A DNA stretch of 64,000 bases from an uncultured Paracoccaceae bacterium. GTDB lineage: Bacteria; Pseudomonadota; Alphaproteobacteria; Rhodobacterales; Rhodobacteraceae. The notes under the pieces were generated by a model. It was not told the origin of the DNA, made no database searches, and worked only from the letters and a program-made list of their open reading frames with translations. Shown here piece by piece: positions 51,084 through 61,287 of the stretch; within the stretch, counting starts at the first letter, position 1; every line of letters starts with the position of its first letter. Location: positions 1 to 64,000 of the forward strand of contig CALICM010000028.1 of assembly GCA_938049225.1 (NCBI GenBank), read 5' to 3'. The position numbers were made by a program, and so were the translations under genes.

Positions 51084-53210
51084 CTATGCGTCCTCGGTGA
51101 TCTCGGTGCCGGTTTCCTGATCGACGACCTTCATCGACAGGCGGACCTTGCCGCGGTCGTCAAAGCCCATCAGCTTGACCTTAACGTCTTGGCCCTCTTG
51201 CAAGATATCCTTCGGATGGCCGACCCGTTCGTTCGACATCTGGCTGACGTGCACCAGCCCGTCGCGCTTGCCGAAGAAGTTCACGAAGGCCCCGAAATCC
51301 ATGATCTTCACGACCTTGCCAGTATAGATCATGCCAACCTCGGGCTCGGCCACGATCGCATGGATCATGCCACGTGCCTTTTCGATGGCTTCGGCGTTCG
51401 GGCTTGCAATCTTGATCACACCATCGTCGTTGATGTCGACCTTGGCGCCCGAAACTTCGACGATCTCGCGGATCACCTTGCCGCCCGAGCCGATCACTTC
51501 GCGGATCTTGTCCGATGGAATGTTCATCGTCTCGATGCGCGGGGCATGGGCGGAGAACTCGGTCCGCCCTTCGCTTAGCGCGTTGGCCATCTCGCCCAGA
51601 ATGTGCATCCGGCCGTCTTTGGCCTGTGCCAAAGCCTGCTCCATGATCTGCGGTGTGATGCCCGCGACTTTGATGTCCATCTGCAGCGAGGTGATGCCGC
51701 TTTCGGTCCCGGCCACCTTGAAGTCCATGTCGCCCAGATGATCCTCATCGCCCAAGATATCCGTCAGGATCGCGAACTTGCCATCCTCCTCCAGGATCAG
51801 ACCCATAGCCACACCCGCGACCGAGGCTTTGAGCGGCACGCCCGCGTCCATCATCGACAGCGAGCCGCCGCAAACGGATGCCATCGAGCTGGAGCCGTTA
51901 GACTCGGTAATCTCGGACACCACGCGGATGGTGTAGGGGAAGTCGGTTGGTGCAGGCAGAACCGCCTGCAAAGCGCGCCATGCCAGCTTGCCGTGGCCGA
52001 TCTCGCGACGCCCCGGGCCCATGAAGCGCCCGGCTTCGCCGACCGAATAGGGTGGGAAGTTGTAGTGCAGCAGGAAGTTCGAGCGGCTTTCACCATGTAG
52101 CGCGTCGATGATCTGCTCGTCATCGCCGGTGCCCAGAGTGGTCACGACCAGGCCTTGGGTCTCGCCCCGGGTGAACAACGCCGAACCATGGGTGCGGGGC
52201 AGCATGCCGACTTCGGAGACGATGGGTCGAACCGTGGCCAGATCGCGCCCGTCTATCCGCTTGCCGGTGGCGATGATGTCGCCGCGCACGACCGAGCTTT
52301 CCAGTTTCTTCATCGCGGAGCCGAGGTTCTTGTCCTCGAGCTCTTCCTCGCTCAGACCCTCTTTGATCGCGGTCCGTGCTGCGGACAACGCAGCCGTCCG
52401 CTCTTGCTTGTCGGTGATCGCAAAGGCCGCGCGGATCGCCTCGCCACCCAGGCTTTCGACCTTGGCATACAGATCGCTGTACTCGGGCGGTTGGAAATCA
52501 AACGGCTCTTTGGCCGCCTCGCCCGCGAATTCGGTAATCATATCAATAACCGGCTGCATCTGGTCATGGCCAAATTTCACCGCGCCCAACATTTCAGCCT
52601 CGGACAGCTCGTAAGCTTCGGACTCGACCATCATCACCGCGTCCTTGGTCCCGGCCACAACCAGATCCAAGCGCTGCTCGGGGTTCAGGCGCAGCTTGTC
52701 CATGTCTTCGACGGCCGGGTTCAGGATGTAGTCTCCATCCACGAAGCCCACGCGGGCACCGCCGATCGGCCCCAGGAATGGCGCGCCAGAGATCGTCAGC
52801 GCGGCCGAGGCAGCGACCATTCCCACGATATCCGGGTCATTCTCAAGGTCATGCGACAGCACTGTGATGATGACCTGGGTCTCGTGCTTGAAGCCTTCGA
52901 CGAACAGCGGGCGGATGGGGCGGTCGATCAGACGGCTGGTCAGCGTCTCTTTCTCGGTCGGGCGCGCCTCGCGCTTGAAGAAGCCGCCGGGGATCTTGCC
53001 GGCGGCATAGTATTTCTCTTGATAGTGCACGCTTAGCGGAAAGAAATCCAAGCCCGGCTTGGGCTGTTTTTCATACACAACCGTGGCCAGCACGCTGGTC
53101 TCGCCATAAGTGGCGACAACGGCGCCGTCTGCCTGGCGTGCAACCTTGCCGGTCTCGAGGGTAAGGGTATCATGCCCCCACTCGATGGATTTCGTCACAA
53201 CATTAAACAT
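51084..53210 (-). CDS. pnp: Polyribonucleotide nucleotidyltransferase (PNPase)
   Basis: A 708-residue 3'-5' phosphorolytic exoribonuclease of the degradosome. Domain order: RNase PH-like 1 (about 1-140), helical linker, RNase PH-like 2 (about 310-540, with [15 protein letters not shown] and [17 protein letters not shown]), KH (about 550-610, [20 protein letters not shown]) and S1 (about 620-690, [33 protein letters not shown]). ATG at 53210 gives the standard [12 protein letters not shown] start. It follows rpsO, a classic pair. Confidence 0.97.
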   Translation of the reverse strand: MFNVVTKSIEWGHDTLTLETGKVARQADGAVVATYGETSVLATVVYEKQPKPGLDFFPLSVHYQEKYYAAGKIPGGFFKREARPTEKETLTSRLIDRPIRPLFVEGFKHETQVIITVLSHDLENDPDIVGMVAASAALTISGAPFLGPIGGARVGFVDGDYILNPAVEDMDKLRLNPEQRLDLVVAGTKDAVMMVESEAYELSEAEMLGAVKFGHDQMQPVIDMITEFAGEAAKEPFDFQPPEYSDLYAKVESLGGEAIRAAFAITDKQERTAALSAARTAIKEGLSEEELEDKNLGSAMKKLESSVVRGDIIATGKRIDGRDLATVRPIVSEVGMLPRTHGSALFTRGETQGLVVTTLGTGDDEQIIDALHGESRSNFLLHYNFPPYSVGEAGRFMGPGRREIGHGKLAWRALQAVLPAPTDFPYTIRVVSEITESNGSSSMASVCGGSLSMMDAGVPLKASVAGVAMGLILEEDGKFAILTDILGDEDHLGDMDFKVAGTESGITSLQMDIKVAGITPQIMEQALAQAKDGRMHILGEMANALSEGRTEFSAHAPRIETMNIPSDKIREVIGSGGKVIREIVEVSGAKVDINDDGVIKIASPNAEAIEKARGMIHAIVAEPEVGMIYTGKVVKIMDFGAFVNFFGKRDGLVHVSQMSNERVGHPKDILQEGQDVKVKLMGFDDRGKVRLSMKVVDQETGTEITEDA

Positions 53211-53367
53211 ATATAGTTTCCTCTCGCGGCGCTGCCCCTTGGCAGCCGGCCGCATCTGTCCCCCGGTTTCATCGCATCCTGGTGCCGGACCCGGGGACGG
53301 GGGAGGGCATCTTTCGGACATCTGCCGTGGGATCAGTGGGGCGCACGGCAACCGCCCCGTCGATATG

Positions 53368-53398
53368 CAAAAAGCGCATCCCCGGGGAACGCGCTTTG
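53368..53398 (-). terminator. Hairpin terminator/attenuator between rpsO and pnp
   Basis: On the minus strand AAAGCGCGTTCC-CC-GGGGATGCGCTTTTTG forms a stem with a short T-run, 8 bases after the rpsO stop. In enterobacteria a hairpin here is a processing/termination site with partial read-through to pnp. Confidence 0.75.
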
Positions 53399-53405
53399 AG
53401 CGGTA

Positions 53406-53675
53406 TTAGCGGCGAATGCCGAGCTTTCCGATGAGCGTCTTGTACCGCTCTTCGTCCTTGCGCTTCACATAATCCAGAAGTTTGCGGCGCTGGGCGACCA
53501 TCATCAGCAACCCACGGCGGGAATGGTTGTCCTTTTTGTGGGTCTTGAAGTGCTCGGTCAGCGTCGAGATGCGGCTGGTCAGGATGGCGATCTGCACATC
53601 CGGCGAGCCGGTGTCGCCCTCTTTCGTGGCGTATTCTTTGATCAGCTGTTCTTTCAGCTCAGGCGTAATCGACAT
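53406..53675 (-). CDS. rpsO: 30S ribosomal protein S15
   Basis: An 89-residue ribosomal protein binding 16S r[67 protein letters not shown] at 53675 gives the standard start; five extra codons upstream contain the ribosome-site sequence GGAGAT. Position before pnp is conserved. Autoregulation through its leader is known in other bacteria. Confidence 0.97.
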   Translation of the reverse strand: MSITPELKEQLIKEYATKEGDTGSPDVQIAILTSRISTLTEHFKTHKKDNHSRRGLLMMVAQRRKLLDYVKRKDEERYKTLIGKLGIRR

Positions 53676-54185
53676 CGGGATCTCCTTCATAAGTGGAAGG
53701 TTTCAATGCCGGCTCTCAAGGCGGGCCACAGCCGGGATGTCGTCCAGCAGGGTCTGCACAGGGTCCGCGCACAGGAACACGGTTCCTGCGATGCGCGGCT
53801 TATGGCGCAAAACCATGGGAATGGGAAGCCCCCACGCGCATCCAAGGGCACGGAGGGGTTTGCGTGAATTCCCTTAGATGGCTCGGTACTGTCCTCAAGT
53901 GAACCATCATCCTTACTTAAGTTGATGCTCTCCGACAAAGCCGGGCCGGTTCAGTCGACGGCAGGCCTTGAAGTCTGACGAAGCGGCCTTTGGGTGGTAA
54001 TGCGCACGGCTGGCGGCTTATTGCCATTTGCGCCCCTAGAAAAATCACTTCTCTTTCTGGTATAGGTCGGTCTCGAAGCGGGAATGAGTCGGCTTGGGCA
54101 AGTGCCTGAAGTGTTTCGACACTGAACCCCGGGGGTGTTTCGAGTGTTTGAGTGTGTGCTGTAATCCCGGGAGGATACTAACGCT
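53676..54185. other. Non-coding region between rpsO and acyltransferase
   Basis: About 510 bases with no convincing gene. The left part should hold the rpsO promoter and leader. Near the right end a GTGTTTCGA motif occurs twice (about 54109-54143), just upstream of the acyltransferase. A minus-strand open frame at 53687-53938 has no protein-like features. I see no tRNA. Confidence 0.5.
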
Positions 54186-55247
54186 GTGCAAAACAGGCTG
54201 CTGGGTCTTGATCTGCTAAGATTGCTGCTCGCGTTGGCGGTAGTGATCTATCACTACACCTGGTCGGGGGCCGCCAAGAGTGTGCTTCCAGACGTGGGCC
54301 CCGATTGGTTTTATTATGGCCGTTACGCCATTTTGACATTCTTCATGATCAGCGGGTTTGTGATCGCGCGCTCGATGGCAGGGCGAGATTGGCTGAGTTT
54401 CGCAATTGCGCGCTTTGTCCGGCTTTACCCATCTTTGCTGGCCTGCGCGACAATTACGTTCGCCGTATTGGTGGTGTCAGGCGGGGCCTTTGGCGACGCA
54501 CTGACCCGCTATATGGTCGCGCTGTCGTTCTTTGGGATCGGCTTTGACCTTCCGCTGATCGACGCCTCGTATTGGACATTGGTGTATGAGTGGCGCTTTT
54601 ACGCATTGGTGGCCCTGCTACTGGCGATCGGACGGGCCCGTTACCTGTCCTGGATAATGACCAGCCTGAGCGTTGCAGGGGGCTTGGCTGTCGTTTCAGG
54701 GTCGGCGGCCTTGGCGCAAACAGTGCCATTTTTCATTTATGCGCCTTATTTCGCCTTGGGGGTCGTCGTTTCTGTGGCGGTGACCGAAAGATGGTCGCCG
54801 CGTATCGTGGCCGTGATCGGGGCGAATGTGATCTCGGCCATTCTGATGATGCCCCAGATGATCTTGCCATTTCAGCGCGGGCTGATCGCGCCGCAATCGG
54901 TGCTTGAGTGTACTTTGATCGTGGCAGGTGTCGTACTTTTGTTCCCCGCGTTCTATCTGTTGAAGGTTCCCGAGCGGCTGGTGGGGCTGGTGCGCTTGTG
55001 CGGGGCGATGAGCTATCCGGTGTACTTGGTACATCAAGTTTTTGGCTATCGGATGATAAGGCAATTGGTCGACATGGGACTTTCGCCAATCATGGCGATT
55101 GTCGTGACGGTGCTGATGGTTCTGGGCATGTCTTGGGTCGTGGCTGAATTTGTGGAAAAGCGCATGACACCGGCCCTGCGGCAGTTCGTGACTCCACGGA
55201 ACCTGCGCCGTTGGATCGGGTTACCCAGCCCTGCGGGGTCTTCGTGA
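54186..55247 (+). CDS. Acyltransferase family 3 (OafA-like) membrane protein
   Basis: A 353-residue protein with about ten hydrophobic segments, typical of acyltransferases that acetylate surface sugars. It starts GLDLLRLLLALAVVIYHYTW, the family's N-terminal helix with the catalytic-region histidine, and contains FFMISGFVIARSMAGRDWLSFAIARFVRLYPSLLAC and SYPVYLVHQ. It begins with GTG at 54186 after GGGAGGATAC. The acceptor is unknown; it stands alone and starts the accessory region. Confidence 0.88.
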   Translation: MQNRLLGLDLLRLLLALAVVIYHYTWSGAAKSVLPDVGPDWFYYGRYAILTFFMISGFVIARSMAGRDWLSFAIARFVRLYPSLLACATITFAVLVVSGGAFGDALTRYMVALSFFGIGFDLPLIDASYWTLVYEWRFYALVALLLAIGRARYLSWIMTSLSVAGGLAVVSGSAALAQTVPFFIYAPYFALGVVVSVAVTERWSPRIVAVIGANVISAILMMPQMILPFQRGLIAPQSVLECTLIVAGVVLLFPAFYLLKVPERLVGLVRLCGAMSYPVYLVHQVFGYRMIRQLVDMGLSPIMAIVVTVLMVLGMSWVVAEFVEKRMTPALRQFVTPRNLRRWIGLPSPAGSS

Positions 55248-55556
55248 CTGTCTCTACGGGCGGTGCGATCAATTGATCCATATGACCGATGCTGGGATGT
55301 GGCGGACACCGAGGATTGCGGTTGCGGCTTTGTCGTCGTGGGTGGCGATGGCTCTGCCAGGCGTACCAATAGCGATCATGCTAAATACCACCTTCAAAGC
55401 TAGAGAAAATTTCGATAAATCTGAATCAAAATCTACTACCTCTAAATCAGAAAGATGCTGATTTCGAACGCAGATTTTGATAAGCTGTGTTGCAGATTAA
55501 ATCGATTTCGCTACAGGCAGGTTAAAGCCGAAGCGCTTTGACTAAGTGGACACCTC
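55248..55556. other. Non-coding gap between acyltransferase and Nudix gene
   Basis: About 309 bases, locally AT-rich around 55380-55500. No gene, terminator or repeat that I can support. A 62-codon open frame at 55273-55461 has no family likeness. Confidence 0.5.
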
Positions 55557-56018
55557 TTACGAGGCTTTCAGCAATTCTTGGATCGCGGGTTGTTTATGCG
55601 GCTTTTTGGCAAGGGCGCGCAGCAGATCCGCCAGGTCGCGCTCTTTTACCGATTTTGCGGCGGTTTTGGCCGAGAACCAGCGGCGTTTGCGTTGGTCCCG
55701 CTCTTTCCAATTGCGCTTTAACGCCTCGACAACCATTGGGTAGACCCGCACGCGGCAGGTGATCTTGCTGCCGTCGTCTAAAACTTTCTTGTAGCGATAC
55801 TCGCCCAACTTCTCGGAAGAGATATATCCCACCGCCCCGGCCTCCTCCAGCGCTTCGATCTCGGCTGCGGCCCAGGGTTTGCGGTCGTCCATCGTCCAAC
55901 CTTTGGGCATGACCCAGCGACCTGTATCGCGTGAGGTCACCATAAGGATCCGCAGCTTGCCGTTATCATTCCAACGCATGGGCAGGGCCGCGATCTGTTG
56001 GCCAATGTCTTTCTTCAT
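55557..56018 (-). CDS. Nudix hydrolase
   Basis: A 153-residue Nudix-fold protein of the short diphosphoinositol-polyphosphate/NTP type. The Nudix box region reads PKGWTMDDRKPWAAAEIEALEEAGAVG (about residues 38-64), with the metal-binding EALEEAG core; the first arginine of the usual REUxEE is replaced. The C-terminus is Lys-rich. The substrate is unknown. It stands alone on the minus strand. Confidence 0.87.
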   Translation of the reverse strand: MKKDIGQQIAALPMRWNDNGKLRILMVTSRDTGRWVMPKGWTMDDRKPWAAAEIEALEEAGAVGYISSEKLGEYRYKKVLDDGSKITCRVRVYPMVVEALKRNWKERDQRKRRWFSAKTAAKSVKERDLADLLRALAKKPHKQPAIQELLKAS

Positions 56019-56527
56019 TCAGGATCCCGCTCGTTGACGCGCCTCGGCGTCTGATCTTGCTGTCTGTTGCAACATTTACGTTCCAAAAGATGGCGTTTGA
56101 GTTAAGTCGGCTGCGGCTTTGGCCGTTCTGGTGCCGGGTCGTTCCTTTTCGTTTTTAGTCCCGTGGTGTGTGCCGGCAGGGACGACTTTGCCTTGTCGGG
56201 GCGCTGATTTCTGACGATAGGGAATCATAAAAGTTGCCGATTTGCAACGACAATGTGGGATTTCGGCCCCATCGCCACGCCAAAAGGGGATACTTCTGGC
56301 GTTTCAATTTCACTGCTGAAAAGGGCCCGCAAAGTGATTCGACTGGACTTGGCAGATCAGCGGGAAGAAGTGCCGCTTTATTTTCTCACCATAGGGTTCG
56401 CCACGAGCGTGTGGTTGGAAAGAGCTTCGGAAACAGTAGGTTGGCCGTCAGGAATCGCAATCGGCAAAAAAGTATAAGCTCAGGGTGAGTGTAAGATATT
56501 TCGGACAGCTTCCGACAATATGGCCCC
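56019..56527. other. Mostly non-coding region before the first AraC gene
   Basis: About 509 bases between the divergent Nudix and AraC genes. It contains only the doubtful 74-codon frame at 56253. No repeat, tRNA or strong promoter was recognised. Confidence 0.45.
56253..56477 (+). CDS. Possible small hypothetical protein (74 residues)
   Basis: An open frame starting MWDFGPIATPKGDTSG with a central KRARKVIRLDLADQREEV and no clear ribosome site. Codon use is mixed and it is overlapped by another frame of similar length, so it may be a relic. No family recognised. Confidence 0.2.
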   Translation: MWDFGPIATPKGDTSGVSISLLKRARKVIRLDLADQREEVPLYFLTIGFATSVWLERASETVGWPSGIAIGKKV

Positions 56528-57490
56528 ATGGAACAGAGAGAAAGAACCAAGGGTATGCGTTACACTGAGGCTGAGTATGGCGTTTTGCGGCGCGCTGGCC
56601 CAGTCGCCACAGAAGAAGTCTTTGAGAGTTGGAAAGGGCCTGAGCCGTTGGCCCTTCTGCAGACCCCTGAGATATCGATTGTGGTGACAGCGGCGACAGC
56701 GTTCCAGGCGCAAGCCAGGTCAGGCCAGTGTATGATTGTTATTCCCTTGCGCGGGGCCAAAGTGTCGATTGTCGGGGGTGCCGTGGTGAACCAAGTGGAT
56801 CCAGGCCAATCCTTTGCGCTGACGTTCTTCCCCGATGGCGGCGGCCACCGGTTGCGGCAGTCCAGCCCCGTTGAAAGTCTGGTGATATCGGTTGATACGC
56901 GGCGCGTGCAGATGGTTTTGGACGCTGCGGGCAGCGCGTCGTTGCTGGGAAAGAAAGCGGTGGTTGGTTATCGCGACCAGGACATTTGGATGGTGGCGCA
57001 GTCGCTGCGGCGACACATGTTTGGGGCGCAATTTCAGAGCCCCGCATATGTCGAGGGGCAGACGGATATCCTTTTGTCGCACGTGGCCTTCGCGCTGAAA
57101 CAAACGGCACCAACACCGCGGCGGGCGGCGGCAAGCCTGTCGGATCAACAGGTGACGGACATCGTGGCTTATGTCGAAGAGCATTTCCGCGGCGCTCTGA
57201 CCGTGGCGGGATTGGCCGAGGCGTTCGAGATGGATCCTTTTCAGTTCTCGCGGATGTTCAAGGCGGCCATGGGCTGTACGCCGCAGCGCTATATCATTGA
57301 CAGGCGCATCACCGAGGCGCGGCAGCTTTTGGTGGAAACAACGGATCCGATTTCGGGGATTGCCTATGGGGTTGGATTTTGCTCGCAAGCGCATCTGACG
57401 ACGGCGTTCAAGACGTTGACAGGGATGACGCCCGGGCGATACCGTCGCAAATTCGCTGTCGACGGCGAGAAGACTCGCAATATTGGGTGA
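56528..57490 (+). CDS. AraC-family transcriptional regulator 1
   Basis: A 320-residue regulator with an N-terminal cupin-like AraC_binding_2-type domain (RSGQCMIVIPLRGAKV, VDPGQSFALTFFPDGGGH) and a C-terminal double HTH from about residue 210: IVAYVEEHFRGALTVAGLAEAFEMDPFQFSRMFKAAMGCTPQRYIIDRR and IAYGVGFCSQAHLTTAFKTLTGMTPGRYRRKF. Targets unknown. It opens a cluster of four AraC-type genes on this strand. Confidence 0.88.
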   Translation: MEQRERTKGMRYTEAEYGVLRRAGPVATEEVFESWKGPEPLALLQTPEISIVVTAATAFQAQARSGQCMIVIPLRGAKVSIVGGAVVNQVDPGQSFALTFFPDGGGHRLRQSSPVESLVISVDTRRVQMVLDAAGSASLLGKKAVVGYRDQDIWMVAQSLRRHMFGAQFQSPAYVEGQTDILLSHVAFALKQTAPTPRRAAASLSDQQVTDIVAYVEEHFRGALTVAGLAEAFEMDPFQFSRMFKAAMGCTPQRYIIDRRITEARQLLVETTDPISGIAYGVGFCSQAHLTTAFKTLTGMTPGRYRRKFAVDGEKTRNIG

Positions 57491-57586
57491 TCTTTATGGG
57501 AGCGGCTGCAAGAATTCGTAATACCCCGGAAGTAGGATCTGTCACCATGTCGGTAGTGAGGTCCAACAAATTGAATGTGCACCGCC

Positions 57587-58552
57587 ATGACAAAATCCGC
57601 TAGCGCCATTGCCTCAACCTTTGAAAGCCCGGCACCTGGCTGCGCAAAGCGAGAGGGCCTGACGCCAGCGCAGTTAATCGACTATTTCGGGTTTGAGTTG
57701 GGATGTGATCTGCGCGATGCGGCGCTGGCTTTGAATGGTTCGGGGATGTCCGCGGCCCTATGGGGGATGGATGACGTGCCAACACTGCACACCCCACCCC
57801 TGGGGTTTCATCTGTTCAGCTTGTGTCTGTCGGGCCACGGTCTTTTGACCCAGTCGCATTTGCCAAAGCCGGTTAACGTAGGCTCGGAGGTTTCGTTCTT
57901 CACACCAAGCGGGGCTGAGTTGGAGATCGGTCAACGCGGCAGCGCCACGATGCTGCATATCATGCTTGAGGAGCCGCTGATCCAGCGCGCGACCAAGAAC
58001 GTCACGACCGGACGGCTGCCCGATGGCCGTTTGGCGCCGACGATGGGCTGGAGCGGGGTTTTGGATCCGGGCATGCACGCAACCTCGCTTATGATCTTGG
58101 TTGAATTGCTGAGTGGGCGATTGGATTCGGGCGAAGCCTCGACTTGGCTTGCCCAGGGCCTGTCCCTGCAAATCGCGCGGCGACTGCAGTCGTGTTCGGC
58201 TGAGGAGCCTGTGGGCGATATGCCACTGAGCAATGATATGATCGATCGGATCTTTGTGTATATGCATGACAATCTGGGAAAAAAGATTACCATCAAGGAT
58301 GTCGCACACGCGCATGACGTGACGTTTGGTCGATTGGACGCGGCGTTTCATATGCGTCTGGGCATTGGCCCGGCAACTTATATGGAAAGGGCACGGGCAT
58401 TTCGGGCCTGGATGCTGCAAAACGTGTTGGACGTTGAACCACAGGTCGCTGCGCGCCACAGCGGGTATGCTTCGACCCGGGAAATGCAGGAGTGCGCAGA
58501 CAGGGTGGTTAACCAGGCTGATGCGATGGATGCCGCACAGGTTATGCACTAA
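57587..58552 (+). CDS. AraC-like regulator 2 with degenerate C-terminal HTH
   Basis: A 321-residue protein. The region VYMHDNLGKKITIKDVAHAHDVTFGRLDAAFHMRLGIGPATYMERARAFRAWML matches the first AraC HTH and linker. The second HTH (EPQVAARHSGYASTREMQECADRVV) lacks the usual G-F-x-(S/D)-x-S-x-F-x-x-F pattern, so DNA binding may be altered. ATG at 57587 follows CACCGCC; an upstream in-frame start at 57575 is possible. Confidence 0.75.
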   Translation: MTKSASAIASTFESPAPGCAKREGLTPAQLIDYFGFELGCDLRDAALALNGSGMSAALWGMDDVPTLHTPPLGFHLFSLCLSGHGLLTQSHLPKPVNVGSEVSFFTPSGAELEIGQRGSATMLHIMLEEPLIQRATKNVTTGRLPDGRLAPTMGWSGVLDPGMHATSLMILVELLSGRLDSGEASTWLAQGLSLQIARRLQSCSAEEPVGDMPLSNDMIDRIFVYMHDNLGKKITIKDVAHAHDVTFGRLDAAFHMRLGIGPATYMERARAFRAWMLQNVLDVEPQVAARHSGYASTREMQECADRVVNQADAMDAAQVMH

Positions 58553-58570
58553 GGGTCGGGGCGAACCCAC

Positions 58571-59197
58571 CTATATGCCATCTATTTGCCAGACGATTTG
58601 CGCGTCAGTGATCACGGCGTTTTCGGGAACGGTCAAAAACAGCATCGCCCCCTGCGCATATGCTGGATGCAGCCGAAAGACAGCGACATTCCCCAAGTCA
58701 TCGCGCTGATACGAGCCGCATCGTGCGATCCAGCCCCGTGCGCGGAGTTGGAGCACCTGGTCGCATAAGTCACGCAGATAGATCAGCCGATCAGAGGGGC
58801 TTACATCCGGATAGGTGTCGGCCAGTTGCTGAAACAGACGTGCAGTGTCGCGCGCCAAAGCTGCGGTGCTGATGTCGTCGATAGGGGGGGCCAGGCTGTC
58901 CGCATGTTCGACACCGTCCAGCACGTCCAGAAAATCGCCGGGCGAGATCGGAGCGATGGCGGGAACAGCCAAAACGTGCCGCGTCGTCGTTCCCGCCTGG
59001 ATAACCGTATGATCGGCACCCAGGGTCGCCGCAAGCGCATTCAACGTGTTTGGCCGGGGGCTGCCCTGGCCGCGTTCGACGCTTTCGATCGTGCGTTTGG
59101 ACAGGGCGGCACTGGCAGCGACGGCCTCTTGGCTGAGGCCAAGATGGCGTCGGACGGTCCGCAATATCGCTCCGCTGAGTGTGGGTGGGGTGCTCAT
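58571..59197 (-). CDS. XRE-family HTH regulator with conserved C-terminal domain
   Basis: A 208-residue protein. N-terminal Cro/C1-type HTH (about 9-62): GAILRTVRRHLGLSQEAVAASAALSKRTIESVERGQGSPRPNTLN. The C-terminal part (RDLCDQVLQLRARGWIARCGSYQRDDLGNVAVFRL to MLFLTVPENAVITDAQIVW) recurs as a fragment at 61288-61515. ATG at 59197 puts the HTH near the start. It is divergent from AraC gene 3, so it may control it. Confidence 0.82.
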   Translation of the reverse strand: MSTPPTLSGAILRTVRRHLGLSQEAVAASAALSKRTIESVERGQGSPRPNTLNALAATLGADHTVIQAGTTTRHVLAVPAIAPISPGDFLDVLDGVEHADSLAPPIDDISTAALARDTARLFQQLADTYPDVSPSDRLIYLRDLCDQVLQLRARGWIARCGSYQRDDLGNVAVFRLHPAYAQGAMLFLTVPENAVITDAQIVWQIDGI

Positions 59198-59459
59198 CCG
59201 AGCCTTTTTTGTTCTCTTCTCGCGTTGCAACTCAAAGTGGCGCGATGATCGGCATCTGTCCTCCACAAAAACTCGCAGTTATGGAATTTTGAGGTTTTCC
59301 CGGTGGATTTCTGATAATTCCCAAAGAAATGCAAAGGCGATGCGTATCCTCAAAAATATGTAAGATACAAATTTGGGGAAAAGGCATATTCCTGGATGTT
59401 GGCGCCGACGGAGTACCTGGTTTGCGCACAGGCGGCGGCCGTGATAATTGGGGTGTGAT

Positions 59460-60383
59460 ATGGAACAACAGCTTGGAACGGGGCGCAAGGCCCCGAAGAT
59501 GACAGAAGACATCTTGTCGACGCTGTTGCAGGCTGACAGACAAAGCGTAAAACCGCTTGCGCATATAAAACCGGTTGGTGGTAAGGCTGTATTTGCCACC
59601 CACTGGTGTGGGTCTTTTGACTATGTCGAAGCGCAGGTGCCGCAGGGGGTTTCAACGCTCGTGCTGCACTTGAGTGGGGAAGTGGTCAGCGGTCGGTACA
59701 ATCGTTATGGGGGTGATACGGTCAATCCAGGACAGGATTCTTTGACCCTGCATCCCGAGGGTCATGGGGTTTATTGGAAATCAAGAGGCGTTGTTGATTT
59801 CATGCATGTCTATCTGCCCCAGGCGGATATGGAGATGCAAGCCCACCACATGTTCGGCAATTCGGCTGTCGTCGATAATCTGTCGCTAACCACCGGCCAC
59901 GACGCCCCTTTGCGGCACTGCCTGCAAAGTTTGCGTAAAGCCGCCCAAGCTGGGGCAATGGGTGAGTTAGAGTTGCAGGGCTGGATCCATATGTTGATCG
60001 GTCAGGTGTTGCGAACCTTCGGTCAAGGGCAAACGCCACCGCGCGACGCGAAGGCGCTCGAAGCCGCGATGGTCAGCAAGGTACAAGCGCTGGTCGAGGA
60101 TCGGATCGACGAGAAAATCGCGCTGGACGATATGGCCGCCCTGACCGGTTGGGACGTGTACCGCTTTTCGCGGGCGTTCCGAAACGCTGTTGGGCAGACC
60201 CCGCATCAATATGTGATGTCGCGGCGGCTTGAGCGGGCCAAGAAAGATCTGATCCAGACCAAACTGCCCTTGGCCGAGATCGCCTATGCGTCCGGCTTTT
60301 CCAGTCAGCAGCATATGACGAACCTGTTTAGCAAACACCTGGGCGTCTCGCCCGCGAAATATCGGACGAAGGTGTGCGAATGA
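59460..60383 (+). CDS. AraC-family transcriptional regulator 3
   Basis: A 307-residue regulator. The N-terminal domain contains STLVLHLSGEVVSGRYNRYGGD and WKSRGVVDFMHVYLPQADMEM; the C-terminal double HTH is EKIALDDMAALTGWDVYRFSRAFRNAVGQTPHQYVMSRR and IAYASGFSSQQHMTNLFSKHLGVSPAKYR, both canonical. ATG at 59460. It is closely related to the disrupted copy downstream. Confidence 0.9.
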   Translation: MEQQLGTGRKAPKMTEDILSTLLQADRQSVKPLAHIKPVGGKAVFATHWCGSFDYVEAQVPQGVSTLVLHLSGEVVSGRYNRYGGDTVNPGQDSLTLHPEGHGVYWKSRGVVDFMHVYLPQADMEMQAHHMFGNSAVVDNLSLTTGHDAPLRHCLQSLRKAAQAGAMGELELQGWIHMLIGQVLRTFGQGQTPPRDAKALEAAMVSKVQALVEDRIDEKIALDDMAALTGWDVYRFSRAFRNAVGQTPHQYVMSRRLERAKKDLIQTKLPLAEIAYASGFSSQQHMTNLFSKHLGVSPAKYRTKVCE

Positions 60384-60495
60384 TGATGTCAGCCCCGGCG
60401 GTATCCTGACCTGCGTCCTTGCAAGAGGCTGCGCTCGACAAGCGGCTAATAGAGGAATACGGCACTCAGGAAGTAGCCAAAATAAGCCGAGTAAC

Positions 60496-61284
60496 AGTGA
60501 CGCCGTGTTCGCGGCCCAGTGGCGTGGCGCGTTCGATCTGGACGCGCCGTAAACGCTTGAGGGGCATTCGATGCTGGTCTGGCACGTTGGCGGCAACAGC
60601 GTCACCGGGCGCCATAACAAATGTGGCAATCCGGAGCATGAAACTCGCGTTGGCGAGGTGACGCTGCAATCGGCCGAAACCCCGGCCTATTGGCGGTCGC
60701 GCGGGTCTGTCGACTTTCTGCATGTCTATCTGCCTACGGCCGATTTGAAGATGCAGACGACGGTCTCGGGCCTGCGCGGTGATGTGATCGACAGCCTGGG
60801 GGTCGCTTTTTCCAGCGAAAAAGCGCTGAAATCCAGCCTGCAGGCACTGCGGAACGCGGCCAAGGCCGGTCCGATGCACGAGATGGAATTGCACGCCTGG
60901 ACCCATATGATCATCGGCCAAGTGCTGCGGGTGTTTGGGCAGACCACGGCTGGGCAAACCAAGCTGGAGGCCAAGCCGATCAGCGATGCGGTGCGGGCGC
61001 AGGTGCGGGCGCTGGTCGAGGATCGGTTTGACGAAAAGATCACCCTGGACGATATGGCTGCCTTGACTGGCTGGGACGTGTATCGCTTTTCGCGCGCGTT
61101 TCGGAATACCGTCGGCCAGCCGCCGCATCAGTATATTTTGGCGCGGCGGATAGAAAAGGCGCGAGGCTTGTTGGCTGACACGACTGTGCCGCTGTCCGAG
61201 ATCGCTTATGCGTCTGGCTTTTCCAGCCAACAGCATATGACGAACTTGTTTAGCAAGCATATTGGGATATCGCCAAGGCGCGCG
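60496..61284 (+). pseudogene. AraC-family regulator 4, decayed duplicate of regulator 3
   Basis: Homology to regulator 3 begins in frame at about 60496 (AVFAAQWRGAFDLDAP), is broken by an in-frame TAA at 60550-60552, then resumes in the same frame (MLVWHVGGNSVTGRHNKCG) through an intact-looking double HTH ending FSSQQHMTNLFSKHIGISP. The last residues of the family (AKYRTK) are replaced by unrelated sequence at about 61272. The N-terminal 40 residues are also missing. The frame from ATG 60571 to 61518 could still yield a truncated protein with the DNA-binding domain, but its C-terminal 80 residues are read from sequence belonging to the opposite strand. Confidence 0.8.
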
Positions 61285-61287
61285 GTC

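Noticed and set aside
53687-53938. A minus-strand open frame upstream of rpsO
   Set aside because: Cys/Arg/Trp-rich composition without family likeness; overlaps the likely rpsO promoter and leader.
60419-60661. An 80-codon plus-strand frame before AraC copy 4
   Set aside because: It is a shifted-frame image of the decayed AraC N-terminus; homology is in the other frame.
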